A stretch of DNA of 64,000 nt from Sphingopyxis sp. (GTDB lineage: Bacteria; Pseudomonadota; Alphaproteobacteria; Sphingomonadales; Sphingomonadaceae), in assembly GCF_019459305.1 (NCBI RefSeq), contig NZ_JAIBES010000022.1, positions 1 through 64,000 on the forward strand, in the 5' to 3' direction. The notes under the pieces are model-generated. The model saw only the letters and a program-made list of their open reading frames with translations. It was not told the origin of the DNA and made no database searches. The translations under genes were made by a program, and so were the position numbers. This document shows, in pieces, positions 27,742-37,532 of this stretch; position 1 is the first letter of the stretch, and each line of letters starts with the position of its first letter.

Positions 27742-29136
27742 ATGAACCGCAAAATGCTGATGAACCTCGCCGTTTCGGGCTTTATCCTGAGCGTCGCCAC
27801 CGGATGCAGCGGGATGGGCGCGATGGCCGATGCGCCGTCGCGCGCCGCAGGCAAGCCCCAAGTCGCCGCCAAGTCGGCCGATCAAGCGCGCGCTGCGCTC
27901 GAAGCCGGGAAAGTCAGCAAGGCCGTCGGCTTGGCCGAAGCTGCGGTTGCCGCAAGCCCGCGCGACGCGAGCTATCGGGCGCTGCTGGGGCAGGCCTATC
28001 TCAACGACGGTCGTTTTACGTCCGCCACTTCGGCGTTGACCGAAGCGATGGAATTGGGCGCGACCGACAGCAATACCATTATCGCGCTGACGCTGGCACA
28101 GATTGCGCAGGGCAAGGGCGCCGAGGCGATTTCGCTGCTGCAGGCGCACCGCGACACGGTTCCGGCATCGGACATCGGGCTGGCTCTGGCGCTGGCCGGG
28201 GATAGCGAAGGCGCGATCTACGTGCTGACCGACGCGGCGCGCGCGCCCGACGCAAGCGCGCGGACGCGGCAGAATCTGGCGCTCGCCTTTGCCCTGTCGG
28301 GGCGCTGGGCGCAGGCGCAAATCCTGGCGTCGCAGGACCTGTCGCCCGCCAAGCTGGAAGCGCGGATGGTGGAATGGTCAAAACTGGCCGAAACGCCGAA
28401 CGCGCAGCTTCGCGTCGCGAGCCTGATCGGCACCAAGGCGCAGCAGGATGCCGGGATGCCGGTTCGTCTGGCGCTGAGCAATTATGGCGAGACGCAGATG
28501 GCGGCCGCCGAATTGGCGCCGGTTGAACTCGCAAGCGCCGATCCGGCGCCGGTTGCCGCCTATGCGCCGCCGCCGCCGGTGCTGGCCGACGCCAGCAGCG
28601 CGATCCGCAGCGTCGAACTGCCGATGCCTGAACGCACCGCCGATGGCGTCGTGCCGGTCACCGAATTGCCGCAGCCGAACGCCGCGAGCGAAGTCATTAT
28701 GGCCGACGCCGCTCCCTATCGCGCCGCACCGCGCCTCGCGGGCGAGGGGCGTATCCGTCCGGCGCAGCAACAGGCACTGGAACTGGCGACCGTGCTGATT
28801 CCGAAGGCAATCGCTTTCAACGCTAAAAAGCCAAGCGGCTGGGCGGTGCAGCTGGGCGCCTATGACAGCCTGGGCATCGCCAAGGAAAAATGGGGCGGGC
28901 TGAAAAAGCGCAGCGCCATGCTGGCGAATTTCCCGGCATCGAGCCATGCGGCGACGGTCAAGGGCCGCATCTTCTATCGCCTGACCGTCAACGGCCTGGC
29001 AACGCGCGCCGATGCGACGAGCCTGTGCAACGAGCTGAAGGCGCATGGCCAGACCTGCTTCATCCGCGCGATGGGCGGTAGCGAGAGCATCCAGTGGGCG
29101 TCGAAAGCCAGCCAGATCCGGATGGCGTCGCGCTAA
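27742..29136 (+). CDS. TPR and SPOR-domain lipoprotein
   Basis: This 464-residue protein has a lipoprotein signal (LAVSGFILSVATGC). TPR-like repeats follow (ALLGQAYLNDGRFTSATSAL, IALTLAQIAQGKGAEAISLL), then a Pro-rich linker. A C-terminal SPOR domain begins KPSGWAVQLGAYDSLGIAKE and ends LCNELKAHGQTCFIRAMGG. It is the third gene of the ParA cluster, 23 bases after the RHH-like gene. Together with the divergent Sel1/SPOR protein it links the cluster to septal peptidoglycan. Confidence 0.87.
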   Translation: MNRKMLMNLAVSGFILSVATGCSGMGAMADAPSRAAGKPQVAAKSADQARAALEAGKVSKAVGLAEAAVAASPRDASYRALLGQAYLNDGRFTSATSALTEAMELGATDSNTIIALTLAQIAQGKGAEAISLLQAHRDTVPASDIGLALALAGDSEGAIYVLTDAARAPDASARTRQNLALAFALSGRWAQAQILASQDLSPAKLEARMVEWSKLAETPNAQLRVASLIGTKAQQDAGMPVRLALSNYGETQMAAAELAPVELASADPAPVAAYAPPPPVLADASSAIRSVELPMPERTADGVVPVTELPQPNAASEVIMADAAPYRAAPRLAGEGRIRPAQQQALELATVLIPKAIAFNAKKPSGWAVQLGAYDSLGIAKEKWGGLKKRSAMLANFPASSHAATVKGRIFYRLTVNGLATRADATSLCNELKAHGQTCFIRAMGGSESIQWASKASQIRMASR

Positions 29137-29166
29137 CGCAAAGCGTCCGCTCGGCGGGCCGAACCG

Positions 29167-29204
29167 AAAAAGGGGGCAGGGCCACATGGTCCCGCCCCTT
29201 TTTT
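29167..29204. terminator. Bidirectional terminator between the SPOR lipoprotein and pyrC-like gene
   Basis: AAAAAGGGGGCAGGG pairs with CCCGCCCCTTTTTT around CCACATGGT. The plus strand ends in a T-run, and the minus strand does too, so it serves both convergent genes. Confidence 0.85.
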
Positions 29205-29237
29205 CATGTTCGTTCGCAAATGACGCATTTGAACAGC

Positions 29238-30461
29238 TCAGCGTATACGCAATCCACCCTTCCACATCTCAGTCGCTCGGCCCTGCACGGGCATGCCATC
29301 GAACGGAGTGTTGCCGGCATAGGCGGCCATTCTCTTGGCATCGACCTGCCACGGGGTTCCCTCATCGACCAGGATGAGGTCGGCGTCCTTGCCTAGGGTC
29401 AGGCGCCCGGCATTAAGGCCGAGCAGGCAGGCGGGGGTGGCGGCGAGCAGGTCGAAGAGGCGGCCAGGCGCGATATGGCCGTCGCGCACGAGATTGAGCC
29501 CGAGCGCCAGCAGCGTTTCGGCGCCCGCCATGCCCGGCAACGCCTCGGCAAAGGGCAAGCGCTTGTCCTCGGGGCCGCGCGGGTCGTGGCCCGATGACAG
29601 GACGTCGATCGTCCCGTCGGCAACGGCGGCGAGGCACGCCTGACGATCATCCTCGCTGCGCAGCGGCGGGGACAGGCGCGCGAAGGTGCGAAAATCGCCG
29701 ATCGCGGTGTCGGAGAGGAACAGATGCGCGGGGGTGATGCCGCAGAGGACGGGCAGCCCCTTCGCCTTCGCGGCGCGGATCAGATCGAGGCCGCGGGCGG
29801 TGGTGACCTGCCGGAAATGAACCGGGGCGCCGGTTTCTTCGACGAGGGCGAGATCGCGCGCGATCGCGATCGCTTCGGCGATGGCGGGGGCCGAGGCGAG
29901 GCCGAGGCGGGTCGCCATTTCACCATCGGTCGCGACCGCGCCGGCGGTAAGACCTTCATCCTCGGCGTGGATGATCGTGACGAGGCCGAGCGACGCGGCA
30001 TAAGCGAGGATGCGGCGCATCACGCCGCTGTCGGCGATGCGGCTGCGGCCGGTAGCGATGGCGCGGGCGCCCGCGCTTTTCATCAGGCCGATTTCGGCGA
30101 GCTCCTTGCCCGCGAGGCCTTTGGTCGCAGCGGCGAGCGGATGAACCCACAGGTCGGGTTTGCCGCCCTTGGCGGCGCGCTCGACAAGGCCGGGGTCGTC
30201 GAGCGGCCCGGCGTCGGGCATCAGCGCGGCGCGAGTGATGCCGCCGAAATGAAAGGCGGGTTTGTCGGTCGCAAACACGCCAAGGTCGATGATGCCGGGG
30301 GCGAGCCATTGGCCTTTCGCGTCGACGGTCTCGGCGCCCGCGGGAATGTCGACCGGATCGATCGCGGCGATGCGGCCATCGACCACGAGCAGGCTGCCCG
30401 GGCGCGGCGTGTCGCCGTCGATCAGCTGCGCGTTTGTGATTAGGAGCGGTTTCAGTTCCAT
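29238..30461 (-). CDS. pyrC': Dihydroorotase-like protein lacking catalytic metal ligands (PyrC')
   Basis: From [10 protein letters not shown] this is 407 residues of dihydroorotase-like amidohydrolase. Active enzymes read PG-x-x-D-x-H-x-H at the first metal site; here it is [12 protein letters not shown] (residues 55-66), without either histidine. The later D-H-A-P-H motif is replaced by [22 protein letters not shown] and [11 protein letters not shown] keep the fold's other histidines. It overlaps pyrB by ten bases. This is the known pattern of inactive dihydroorotase homologues that assemble with aspartate carbamoyltransferase. A true dihydroorotase gene must lie elsewhere. Confidence 0.85.
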   Translation of the reverse strand: MELKPLLITNAQLIDGDTPRPGSLLVVDGRIAAIDPVDIPAGAETVDAKGQWLAPGIIDLGVFATDKPAFHFGGITRAALMPDAGPLDDPGLVERAAKGGKPDLWVHPLAAATKGLAGKELAEIGLMKSAGARAIATGRSRIADSGVMRRILAYAASLGLVTIIHAEDEGLTAGAVATDGEMATRLGLASAPAIAEAIAIARDLALVEETGAPVHFRQVTTARGLDLIRAAKAKGLPVLCGITPAHLFLSDTAIGDFRTFARLSPPLRSEDDRQACLAAVADGTIDVLSSGHDPRGPEDKRLPFAEALPGMAGAETLLALGLNLVRDGHIAPGRLFDLLAATPACLLGLNAGRLTLGKDADLILVDEGTPWQVDAKRMAAYAGNTPFDGMPVQGRATEMWKGGLRIR

Positions 30462-31447
30462 CCCGCGACCCCTCGCTGGCGGCGCGTCAATATGTCGAGG
30501 CACGCCATGCGGACCGCGACCCCCATTTCGACCTGCTCGGTGATTGTCGAGCGGGTGGGGTGGTCAGCGACGCTGCTGTCGATTTCGACCCCGCGGTTCA
30601 TCGGGCCGGGGTGCATGATGATCGCGTCGGGCTTGGCTTTTTCGAGGCGTTTGGGGGTCAGGCCGTAGAGCGCGTGATATTCGCGCGCGCTGGGCAGATA
30701 AGCGCCGTCCATGCGCTCGTTCTGGAGGCGAAGCATCATCACGACGTCGGCGTCCTTCAGACCTTCGTCCATGTCGGTGAAGGTCGTCACATGCATGCGG
30801 TCGATCGCTGGCGGCGTGAGCGTCGGCGGCGCGACGATGCGCACTTCGTTCCCGAGCAAGGTGAGCGCGAGGATGTTCGAGCGCGCGACGCGGCTGTGGA
30901 GGACGTCGCCGCAGATGGCGATAGTGAGGCCTTCGACACGGCCGAGGCGGCGGCGGATGGTGAGCGCGTCGAGCAAAGCTTGCGTCGGATGTTCGTGACG
31001 GCCGTCACCCGCGTTGAGCACGGGGCAGTCGACTTTGTCGGCGATGAGTTGCACCGCGCCCGAGCTGCCGTGGCGGATTACCATCGCGTCGGCGCGCATC
31101 GCGTTGAGCGTCATCGCGGTGTCGATCAGCGTCTCGCCCTTCTTCACGCTCGATTGCGCCGCGTGCATGTTGACGACGTCGGCGCCGAGGCGTTTTCCGG
31201 CGATTTCGAAAGATAGCAAGGTGCGCGTCGAATTTTCGAAAAAGGCGTTGATGATGGTGAGCCCGGCGAGCCGGTCGTCATGCTTGGCGGCGCCGCTGCG
31301 GTTGAGGTCGACCCACTCCTCGGCGGCGTCGAGAACATAGCTGATCTCCCACGGGGTCAACTGGGCGATGCCGATCAGGTGGCGATGGCGAAAGGCATCG
31401 CCGCCGGGCGGATAGTCGCTGGCGGGTCGGGTTGTTGATGTTGTCAT
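30452..31447 (-). CDS. pyrB: Aspartate carbamoyltransferase catalytic subunit
   Basis: This 331-residue enzyme makes carbamoyl-aspartate in pyrimidine synthesis. It has the carbamoyl-phosphate motif [20 protein letters not shown], the [14 protein letters not shown] segment and [13 protein letters not shown] place the start at [12 protein letters not shown], since the track ORF adds 13 residues without support. It overlaps the pseudo-dihydroorotase gene at its 3' end. No pyrI regulatory gene is present, as expected for the class with a dihydroorotase-like partner. Confidence 0.95.
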   Translation of the reverse strand: MTTSTTRPASDYPPGGDAFRHRHLIGIAQLTPWEISYVLDAAEEWVDLNRSGAAKHDDRLAGLTIINAFFENSTRTLLSFEIAGKRLGADVVNMHAAQSSVKKGETLIDTAMTLNAMRADAMVIRHGSSGAVQLIADKVDCPVLNAGDGRHEHPTQALLDALTIRRRLGRVEGLTIAICGDVLHSRVARSNILALTLLGNEVRIVAPPTLTPPAIDRMHVTTFTDMDEGLKDADVVMMLRLQNERMDGAYLPSAREYHALYGLTPKRLEKAKPDAIIMHPGPMNRGVEIDSSVADHPTRSTITEQVEMGVAVRMACLDILTRRQRGVAGWN

Positions 31448-31460
31448 TAAAGGGGAGCGT

Positions 31461-31787
31461 TTAGGCAGGACGAGGCAAATACGCAAGCGCCGCGGCGATC
31501 AGCGGTCCCAGCAATCCGAGCACCCAAAGCGCGAGCAGGATCAGTTCGAGGACAAGCAGCGTCATCATCTGCGTCGCGAAAGGCTGTTTGCGCGTCTTGT
31601 GCCGAACGAGCCGTGAAGCCGCAAAGGTGCCGATTGCGCCGCCGAGAAAAGCCCATTGCAGCAGGGCTGCCTCGCTGATCCGCCGCGCGCCCGCTGCGGC
31701 GCGATGTTTGTCGTTTATCATCAGGGCGAAGGCGATGACATTGGCGGCGATCAGCCAGTAGAGGATATATTCGGTGACACGGTCCAT
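31461..31787 (-). CDS. DUF1294 membrane protein
   Basis: This 108-residue protein has three hydrophobic segments and the DUF1294 pattern: [20 protein letters not shown], then [20 protein letters not shown] and PFATQ. The function of the family is unknown. It lies 13 bases upstream of pyrB and 2 bases downstream of ruvX on the same strand, so ruvX-DUF1294-pyrB-pyrC' may be one transcript. Confidence 0.88.
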   Translation of the reverse strand: MDRVTEYILYWLIAANVIAFALMINDKHRAAAGARRISEAALLQWAFLGGAIGTFAASRLVRHKTRKQPFATQMMTLLVLELILLALWVLGLLGPLIAAALAYLPRPA

Positions 31788-31789
31788 GA

Positions 31790-32248
31790 TTAGCGCGTCA
31801 TCGCATCAATCGCGCCTTGCAGGATGAAGGCCGCGGCGGCGCTATCGATCCGTTCGGCGCGTTTGGCGCGGCTGACGTCGGCGGCGATCATCGCGCGCTC
31901 GACCGCGGCGGTCGACCAGCGTTCGTCCCAGAGCAGGATGGGGAGGTCAAGCGGCAGGAGGTTGCGGGCGAAGGCGCGGGTGCTTTGGGTGCGCGGGCTG
32001 TCGGTGCCGTCCATGTTGAGGGGGAGGCCGACAACGAGACCGACGATCGCGTGGGCGGTGAGGACCGCTTTGAGCGATGCGAGGTCGGCGGCGAATTTCT
32101 TGCGGATGATCGTCTTGTCGGGGGTCGCGAAGCTCCAGTTCATATCGCAGGTCGCGACGCCGATGGTCTTGGTGCCGACGTCGAGACCCGCGAGGCGGCC
32201 GCCGGTCGGGAAATGGGCGGCGAAGTCGGGGGTGGCGGTGGTGATCAT
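31790..32248 (-). CDS. ruvX: RuvX/YqgF family nuclease
   Basis: This 152-residue RNase H-fold protein reads [20 protein letters not shown] near the start, [20 protein letters not shown] and [18 protein letters not shown], with Asp/Glu residues in the places used by the family. It is called a putative pre-16S rRNA nuclease or Holliday junction resolvase. It leads the likely unit with DUF1294 and pyrB. Confidence 0.92.
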   Translation of the reverse strand: MITTATPDFAAHFPTGGRLAGLDVGTKTIGVATCDMNWSFATPDKTIIRKKFAADLASLKAVLTAHAIVGLVVGLPLNMDGTDSPRTQSTRAFARNLLPLDLPILLWDERWSTAAVERAMIAADVSRAKRAERIDSAAAAFILQGAIDAMTR

Positions 32249-32274
32249 CGGACTGCCTCTAATTCCAAAACCTG

Positions 32275-32377
32275 GTCATTGCGAGCGGATCGGGCCGAAG
32301 GCGGCCGCATGCCAACCAATCCAGAGCGGTTTGCGCAGGCTCCGGATTGCCGCGTCGCTACGCTCCTCGCAATGACG
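32275..32377. repeat. Palindromic intergenic repeat, family A (copy 2)
   Basis: It starts GTCATTGCGAGCGGATCGGG and ends GCTCCTCGCAATGACG. The centre GGCGGCCGCATGCCAACCAA matches copy 1 (8047-8149), so these two are the same subtype and length. Confidence 0.87.
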
Positions 32378-32391
32378 AGCTCAGGATTTTG

Positions 32392-33663
32392 CTACCGGTG
32401 CGGGGGCGCAATCGGCAGTGGCACCGCCGCGGGCGGTACCGGCGACGGATTGCCCCCGAAGGTCGCCAATCGCCGCAAAGCATCGGCGCGGACGTTCGCC
32501 CAGAACAGGGTGATGTCATACACATGATAATTGTTGCCCGGCAGCACATAACCCGCGACGACGTAATTCTTGGCGACGTCGGCATCGCCGATCATCAGCA
32601 GGCCGCGCGTGTCGTCGCATTTGGCGCCGATCTTGCCCGCGATCAGCGACCCGCTCTTGAAGCCCTCGGTGGGTTTGAGCGTGCCGAGATTGGCCTCGGG
32701 CGCCGCTGCGGCATCGGGGGTGCCGGTGAGCGGGTTGGTACACAGCATCCGCGTGTCGGCGCGCGGTCGGCCGTCGAAGCCGATCGTGCCATCATAGGCG
32801 CTCGTCACCATTGCGGGGTCGGCGGGGTCGGCAAAGGTCGCCCAGCCGAGGATGCAGCCCTTTTGATCAGCGGTCTGGCACGCGGGCAGGCCGAGCGCCG
32901 CCATGTCGGTGTCGAGGCTGATCGGCCAGCCGATGACATAGGCGGCGACGATCCGCTTCGCGAGCGGGGTTCCTGCGATCTTGTTTTTCAGCAGGGTGGT
33001 GAGATGAAGCGCGCCCTGGCTGTGGCCGGCGAGGATGATCGGTTTGTTTTTGGGCTGGGCGGCGACAAAGGCGTCGAAGGCTTCCTCGACATCGCGGTAA
33101 GCGGCGTCGATCGCTTTGCCCGCGGTCACGCGGTCTTCGGCGAGGAAGGCGCCGAGCGTCGCCTGACGGTAGCGCGGCGCCCAGATGTCACCCGCGTCGG
33201 CAAAGGCGCTCGCCATGCCCTGCACGAACAGATTAGCGCGGTGATCCGAATCGCGGTCGGCGAGCGGCGCGTTCCAGCTGGAGCGGCTGTAATAGCTGGT
33301 GGGGTGAACGAAAAAGACCGCGGCGTCGCCCTTTGGTGCCGGCGGCGCGGTGGTTTCGGTGGCACCCGCGGACGGAATCAGCTGGTCGCGCGACTGCGCT
33401 TCGGCGCTGTCGGGCGTCGATCCTTCGGAGGCGGGGCGCCAGGCCGACGGGTCACCATCAATGCCGGGACGCGCGAACCACATTTTGGGATCGTCATAGG
33501 CGTTGGGCGCAACCGCGACCTGCTGCTTGAACTCGGCGCTCGGCACAAAGGCGGTGCGCGCGACCCAGCCGGGAAAGAGCTGGTACACAACCCCGGCGGC
33601 GAGGATCAGCAAGATGATCGCGGCAATGACGTATAGAAATTTGCGGGCCAATGGGGGCTCCAT
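32392..33663 (-). CDS. DUF3089 alpha/beta hydrolase, membrane-anchored
   Basis: I set the start at MEPPLARKFLYVIAA (423 residues); the track ORF runs 51 codons further upstream and overlaps the divergent gene. One N-terminal membrane anchor is followed by a DUF3089 domain: AVFFVHPTSYYSRSSWNAPL near the start and the nucleophile elbow ILAGHSQGALHLTTLL. An outward-facing esterase-like hydrolase is likely. Two cysteines (ACQTADQKGC) may form a disulfide. Confidence 0.85.
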   Translation of the reverse strand: MEPPLARKFLYVIAAIILLILAAGVVYQLFPGWVARTAFVPSAEFKQQVAVAPNAYDDPKMWFARPGIDGDPSAWRPASEGSTPDSAEAQSRDQLIPSAGATETTAPPAPKGDAAVFFVHPTSYYSRSSWNAPLADRDSDHRANLFVQGMASAFADAGDIWAPRYRQATLGAFLAEDRVTAGKAIDAAYRDVEEAFDAFVAAQPKNKPIILAGHSQGALHLTTLLKNKIAGTPLAKRIVAAYVIGWPISLDTDMAALGLPACQTADQKGCILGWATFADPADPAMVTSAYDGTIGFDGRPRADTRMLCTNPLTGTPDAAAAPEANLGTLKPTEGFKSGSLIAGKIGAKCDDTRGLLMIGDADVAKNYVVAGYVLPGNNYHVYDITLFWANVRADALRRLATFGGNPSPVPPAAVPLPIAPPHR

Positions 33664-33737
33664 GGGGGAGAGAAGGGAGACGGGCTGGTGCGCTGTTTGG
33701 CTTGCGCTGGCCAGCGAAACAAGCCCAGATGTGGGGT

Positions 33738-35501
33738 ATGACAGACGCGCCCGCAACCGGCACAGCCGCCGATTCGCCCCGAGTTTCCGCACGCCTTGAC
33801 GATAACGACCCGCCATGGCCGCTGCGACCGTGGATCATGGCGGCGATTTGCGCCGCGGCGGGGCTCGCGTTCCACGCGCTGGTCGATCATCCCTACCAAG
33901 ACGCGCTGGCGCAATGGCGCAGCGCGCTGGCGACCGCGGTGGCGGTGGCAGCGGTGGTGTTCGTTCTCGGCGTCGAGTTGCGCCGCTGGCACTGGGCGCT
34001 GGGTTTCGCGCTGCTCTGGGGCATCGTGCTGGGGCTGATCGCGTGGCAGACGGCGGCGTATAATCTGCAGGGCAGCCCGATCGAATGGTCGTTCTGGTCG
34101 GGGATGCTCGCGGTGCTCGTCGCGACGCCCTTGTTCCAGACGCGGCGCGATGTCGCGCCCGACTGGCGTTTCTGGAAGTTGTGGGCGATGCCCTATGATC
34201 GGCTGCACAGCCATGCGTGGACCGATGCGGTGATCGGCGCGGCGAGCCTGGCGTTCGTCGGCATCGCGTTCCTGCTGACCTTCCTGATTTCGGAAATGTT
34301 CCACCTGATCGGGATCGACCTGATCCGCGACCTGCTGAACGACGAATGGTTCGGCTGGATGCTCGCGGGGGCGGCGTTCGGCGGCGCGGTCGGGTTGCTG
34401 CGCGAGCGCGACAAGTTGGTTTCGACGCTGCAGCGGCTGGTGATGGTTGTGCTGGCGGTGCTGGCGCCGGTGCTGGCGGCGGCGCTGGTGATTTTCCTGT
34501 TGTCGCTGGCGGGGACGGGGCTGGCGAAGCTGTGGGCGTCGGGCTTTTCGACGGCGGCGCTGATGCTGGCGGCGGCGGCATTCGCGGTGCTGCTCGCCAA
34601 TGCGGTGATCGGCAATGGCACCGACGACCCCGCGACGAATCCGCTGCTGCGCTGGGCGGCGCCGGTGCTGGCGGTGGCGGTGCTGCCGCTGGCGGGGGTC
34701 GCCTTTTATTCGATGCAGCTGCGGATCGGCCAATATGGCTGGACACCCGAGCGCATCTGGGGGTTGATCGCGACGCTGATAGCCTTGGCCTATGGCGCGA
34801 TCGGCCTTTGGGCGGTGGGGAAGGGGCGGCGCGAATTCGACGATGTGCTGCGCCCGTTGCAGCAGAAGCTGGCGATCGGCGTGGCGTTGCTGGCGCTGTT
34901 CCTGGCGTTGCCGATCCTCGATTTCGGGGCGATTTCGACGCGCGACCAGATGGCACGGCTGACGTCGGGGACGACGAAGGTCGAACAACTCGACTGGGCG
35001 GCGATGGCCTATGATTTCGGGCCGAGCGGGCGCGCGGCGCTCAAGGAGCTGACGAGGTCACCGCAGAAGGAGCGCGCCGACGCGGCCAAAGCAGCGCTGG
35101 CGGCGAAGAATCGCTGGGATCTGACCGGGCCGAAGGGGCCGGTGTTGCTCAAGCCGCTTGCCGAGCGGCTCCGCGTTATCCCTGCCGAGCGTGCGCTGCC
35201 CGCCGAGGCGATGGAGCGCATCGCCGGAGCCTATATGTGCAGCCGCGCCAAGGCATGCGTCGCGGTGTGGCTGGCGGATGACCGGATCGGGGTGCTGGGG
35301 CAGAATGAGCCGGGCGAGCCGGTGAACTTTGATTTTGTGACGCTGAACAAGGATGGGCGCTGGGTGCAGGGAGAATTCAGCCGCGACGCACGCCCGACGC
35401 GGCCCAAGGTCGATCTGTCGAAAGCGACGGTGACGGTCGAGACGATCGAGCAGCGGCGGATTTTGGTGGATGGCGTGCCGGAGTCGGGGGCGTTCGAATG
35501 A
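33738..35501 (+). CDS. DUF4153 multi-spanning membrane protein
   Basis: The start MTDAPATGTAADSP gives 587 residues. About ten to eleven membrane segments fill residues 30-410 (for example PWIMAAICAAAGLAFHALVD, IFLLSLAGTGLAKLW), then a soluble C-terminal part of about 170 residues. The pattern fits DUF4153 proteins of unknown role. It is divergent from the DUF3089 hydrolase with 74 bases between the starts, so both may share a regulatory region. Confidence 0.83.
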   Translation: MTDAPATGTAADSPRVSARLDDNDPPWPLRPWIMAAICAAAGLAFHALVDHPYQDALAQWRSALATAVAVAAVVFVLGVELRRWHWALGFALLWGIVLGLIAWQTAAYNLQGSPIEWSFWSGMLAVLVATPLFQTRRDVAPDWRFWKLWAMPYDRLHSHAWTDAVIGAASLAFVGIAFLLTFLISEMFHLIGIDLIRDLLNDEWFGWMLAGAAFGGAVGLLRERDKLVSTLQRLVMVVLAVLAPVLAAALVIFLLSLAGTGLAKLWASGFSTAALMLAAAAFAVLLANAVIGNGTDDPATNPLLRWAAPVLAVAVLPLAGVAFYSMQLRIGQYGWTPERIWGLIATLIALAYGAIGLWAVGKGRREFDDVLRPLQQKLAIGVALLALFLALPILDFGAISTRDQMARLTSGTTKVEQLDWAAMAYDFGPSGRAALKELTRSPQKERADAAKAALAAKNRWDLTGPKGPVLLKPLAERLRVIPAERALPAEAMERIAGAYMCSRAKACVAVWLADDRIGVLGQNEPGEPVNFDFVTLNKDGRWVQGEFSRDARPTRPKVDLSKATVTVETIEQRRILVDGVPESGAFE

Positions 35502-35504
35502 TTT

Positions 35505-35664
35505 GATCCTCCGCGTCGCGTTGCGCGGGGGAGGTGGCAGTCCGAAGGATTTATGGAGGGGCGCTGGCGTGACGCCGCCGCCCCTCCACCAGCGCCTACG
35601 GCGGCGGTCCCGCTGGCGCTGCAACGCCGTCTGCGGACCCCATGACTTCGTCACAGGGAGGATA
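35505..35664. repeat. Intergenic repeat, family B (copy 2)
   Basis: It opens GATCCTCCGCGTCGCGTTGC and contains GGGGAGGTGGCAGTCCGAAG, CCCTCCACCA and GCGGTCCC. The opening and centre match the element at 24763, but a GC-rich insert (GTGACGCCGCCGCCCC) makes it longer. Confidence 0.8.
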
Positions 35665-35729
35665 GAGAAGGTTGAAGCGATCCCGCGGTAATGCTAGCGG
35701 CGCGGCTTCCCCGCAAAGGCAGGACCCCA

Positions 35730-36032
35730 ATGACAATCGATCAGGCAACGGTCAGGAAAATAGCGTCGCTGGCGCGCATCGCGATCAGCGATGCCGAAGC
35801 CGCCGCGATGGAAGGCGAACTCAACGGTATTTTGGGCTGGGTCGAACAACTCGGCGAGGTCGATGTGACCGGGGTCGAGCCGATGACCGCGGTGATTCCG
35901 AACACGCTGCGGCTGCGCGACGATGTGATCGACGCCGACCCGCTGACCGGCGGCAACCGCCGCGACGATGTGCTGGCGAACGCGCCGGCGGCGATGCACG
36001 GCTTTTTCGGCGTGCCGAAGGTGATCGAATAA
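35730..36032 (+). CDS. gatC: Asp-tRNA(Asn)/Glu-tRNA(Gln) amidotransferase subunit C
   Basis: From [17 protein letters not shown] this is the 100-residue GatC subunit that stabilises GatAB. The family pattern [20 protein letters not shown], then [19 protein letters not shown] and [14 protein letters not shown], is complete. The start at 35730 is preceded by AGGA. It overlaps gatA by one base, so the two are coupled. Confidence 0.95.
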   Translation: MTIDQATVRKIASLARIAISDAEAAAMEGELNGILGWVEQLGEVDVTGVEPMTAVIPNTLRLRDDVIDADPLTGGNRRDDVLANAPAAMHGFFGVPKVIE

Positions 36033-37531
36033 TGACCGAGCTGACCAACCTGACCGTCGCGCAGATCCGCGACGGGCACCGCGCGGGCGATTTTTCCGCG
36101 GTCGAAGTGGCGGAGGCGTTCAGTGCCAATGTCGCAGGGGCGAAGGCGCTCAATGCGTTTATCGTCGAGACACCCGAGCATGCTCTTGAAGCCGCGAAGC
36201 AGGCTGATGCCGACCGCGCGGCGGGGACGCTCAAGCCGCTGTCGGGCGTACCGATCGGGATGAAGGATCTGTTCTGCACCAATGGCGTCCAGACGACGGC
36301 TGCGAGCCATATGCTGGAGGGTTTCATCCCGCGCTATGAATCGACCGTCAGCCAGAAATTGTGGGACGCGGGCGCGGGGATGCTGGGCAAGCTGAACCTC
36401 GACCAGTTCGCAATGGGGTCGTCGAACGAGACGAGCTATTTCGGCAATGTGATCTCGCCGTGGCGGCGCAAGGATGGCGGCAATGCCGCGCTCGCGCCGG
36501 GTGGTTCGTCGGGTGGGTCGTCGACCGCGATCGCGGCGCGGCTCTGCCCCGCGGCAACCGGCACCGATACCGGCGGCTCGATCCGCCAGCCCGCGGCGTT
36601 CACGGGCATTTCGGGGATCAAGCCCACCTATGGCCGCTGCTCGCGCTGGGGCATCGTGGCGTTCGCGAGCTCGCTCGATCAGGCGGGACCGATGGCGCGC
36701 GATGTGCGCGACTGTGCGATCATGCTCGAAAATATGGCGGGCTTCGATGCGAAGGATGCGACAAGCCTGAATCTGCCGGTGCCCAATTGGGAAGCGGCTT
36801 TATCGAGCGATCTCAAGGGCAAGACGGTTGGGATTCCCAAGGAATATCGGCTGGAGGGCATCGACCCCGACATCGACGCGATGTGGGAAGCGGGGATCGC
36901 GATGCTGAAGGATGCGGGCGCCGCGGTTGTCGAAATCAGCCTGCCGCACACCAAATATGCGCTGCCGGCCTATTACATCATCGCGCCCGCGGAGGCGTCG
37001 TCGAACCTCGCGCGCTATGACGGCGTGCGTTATGGTTTGCGCGACCTGCCCGCCAAGGACTCCTCTGGGGGGGGCGCGGGGTTGCAGGACATGTATGCCG
37101 CGACGCGCGCCGAAGGATTTGGGCCTGAGGTCAAGCGCCGTATCATGATCGGCACCTATGTGCTGTCGGCGGGCTTTTACGATGCCTATTACACGCAGGC
37201 GCAGAAAGTACGGACGCTGATCGCGCGCGATTTCGAACAGGCTTTTGGTTCGTGCGATGTGATCCTTGCGCCGACCGCGCCGTCGGCGGCGTTCGGGCTG
37301 GGCGAGAAGATGGCCGATCCGCTGGCGATGTATCTTAACGACGTGTTCGCAGTTCCCGCGAGCCTTGCCGGGCTGCCCGCAATGTCGGTCCCCGCGGCGC
37401 TCAACCGCGAAGGGCTGCCGCTGGGCTTGCAGATCATCGGCAAGGCATTTGACGAGCAGAGCGTGCTGAACGCCGGGTTGGCACTTGAAGAGCGGTCGGG
37501 CTTCACGGCGCGCGCAGAGAAGTGGTGGTAA
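36032..37531 (+). CDS. gatA: Asp-tRNA(Asn)/Glu-tRNA(Gln) amidotransferase subunit A
   Basis: This 499-residue amidase releases ammonia from glutamine for transamidation of mischarged tRNA. The Ser-cisSer-Lys catalytic region is visible: Lys in [14 protein letters not shown] and serines in [20 protein letters not shown] with [13 protein letters not shown]. The ATG overlaps the gatC stop. Near residue 345 a short Gly-rich insert ([10 protein letters not shown]), encoded by a run of eight G, interrupts the usual LP[18 protein letters not shown] segment. The frame is kept. Confidence 0.95.
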   Translation: MTELTNLTVAQIRDGHRAGDFSAVEVAEAFSANVAGAKALNAFIVETPEHALEAAKQADADRAAGTLKPLSGVPIGMKDLFCTNGVQTTAASHMLEGFIPRYESTVSQKLWDAGAGMLGKLNLDQFAMGSSNETSYFGNVISPWRRKDGGNAALAPGGSSGGSSTAIAARLCPAATGTDTGGSIRQPAAFTGISGIKPTYGRCSRWGIVAFASSLDQAGPMARDVRDCAIMLENMAGFDAKDATSLNLPVPNWEAALSSDLKGKTVGIPKEYRLEGIDPDIDAMWEAGIAMLKDAGAAVVEISLPHTKYALPAYYIIAPAEASSNLARYDGVRYGLRDLPAKDSSGGGAGLQDMYAATRAEGFGPEVKRRIMIGTYVLSAGFYDAYYTQAQKVRTLIARDFEQAFGSCDVILAPTAPSAAFGLGEKMADPLAMYLNDVFAVPASLAGLPAMSVPAALNREGLPLGLQIIGKAFDEQSVLNAGLALEERSGFTARAEKWW

Positions 37532-37532
37532 G

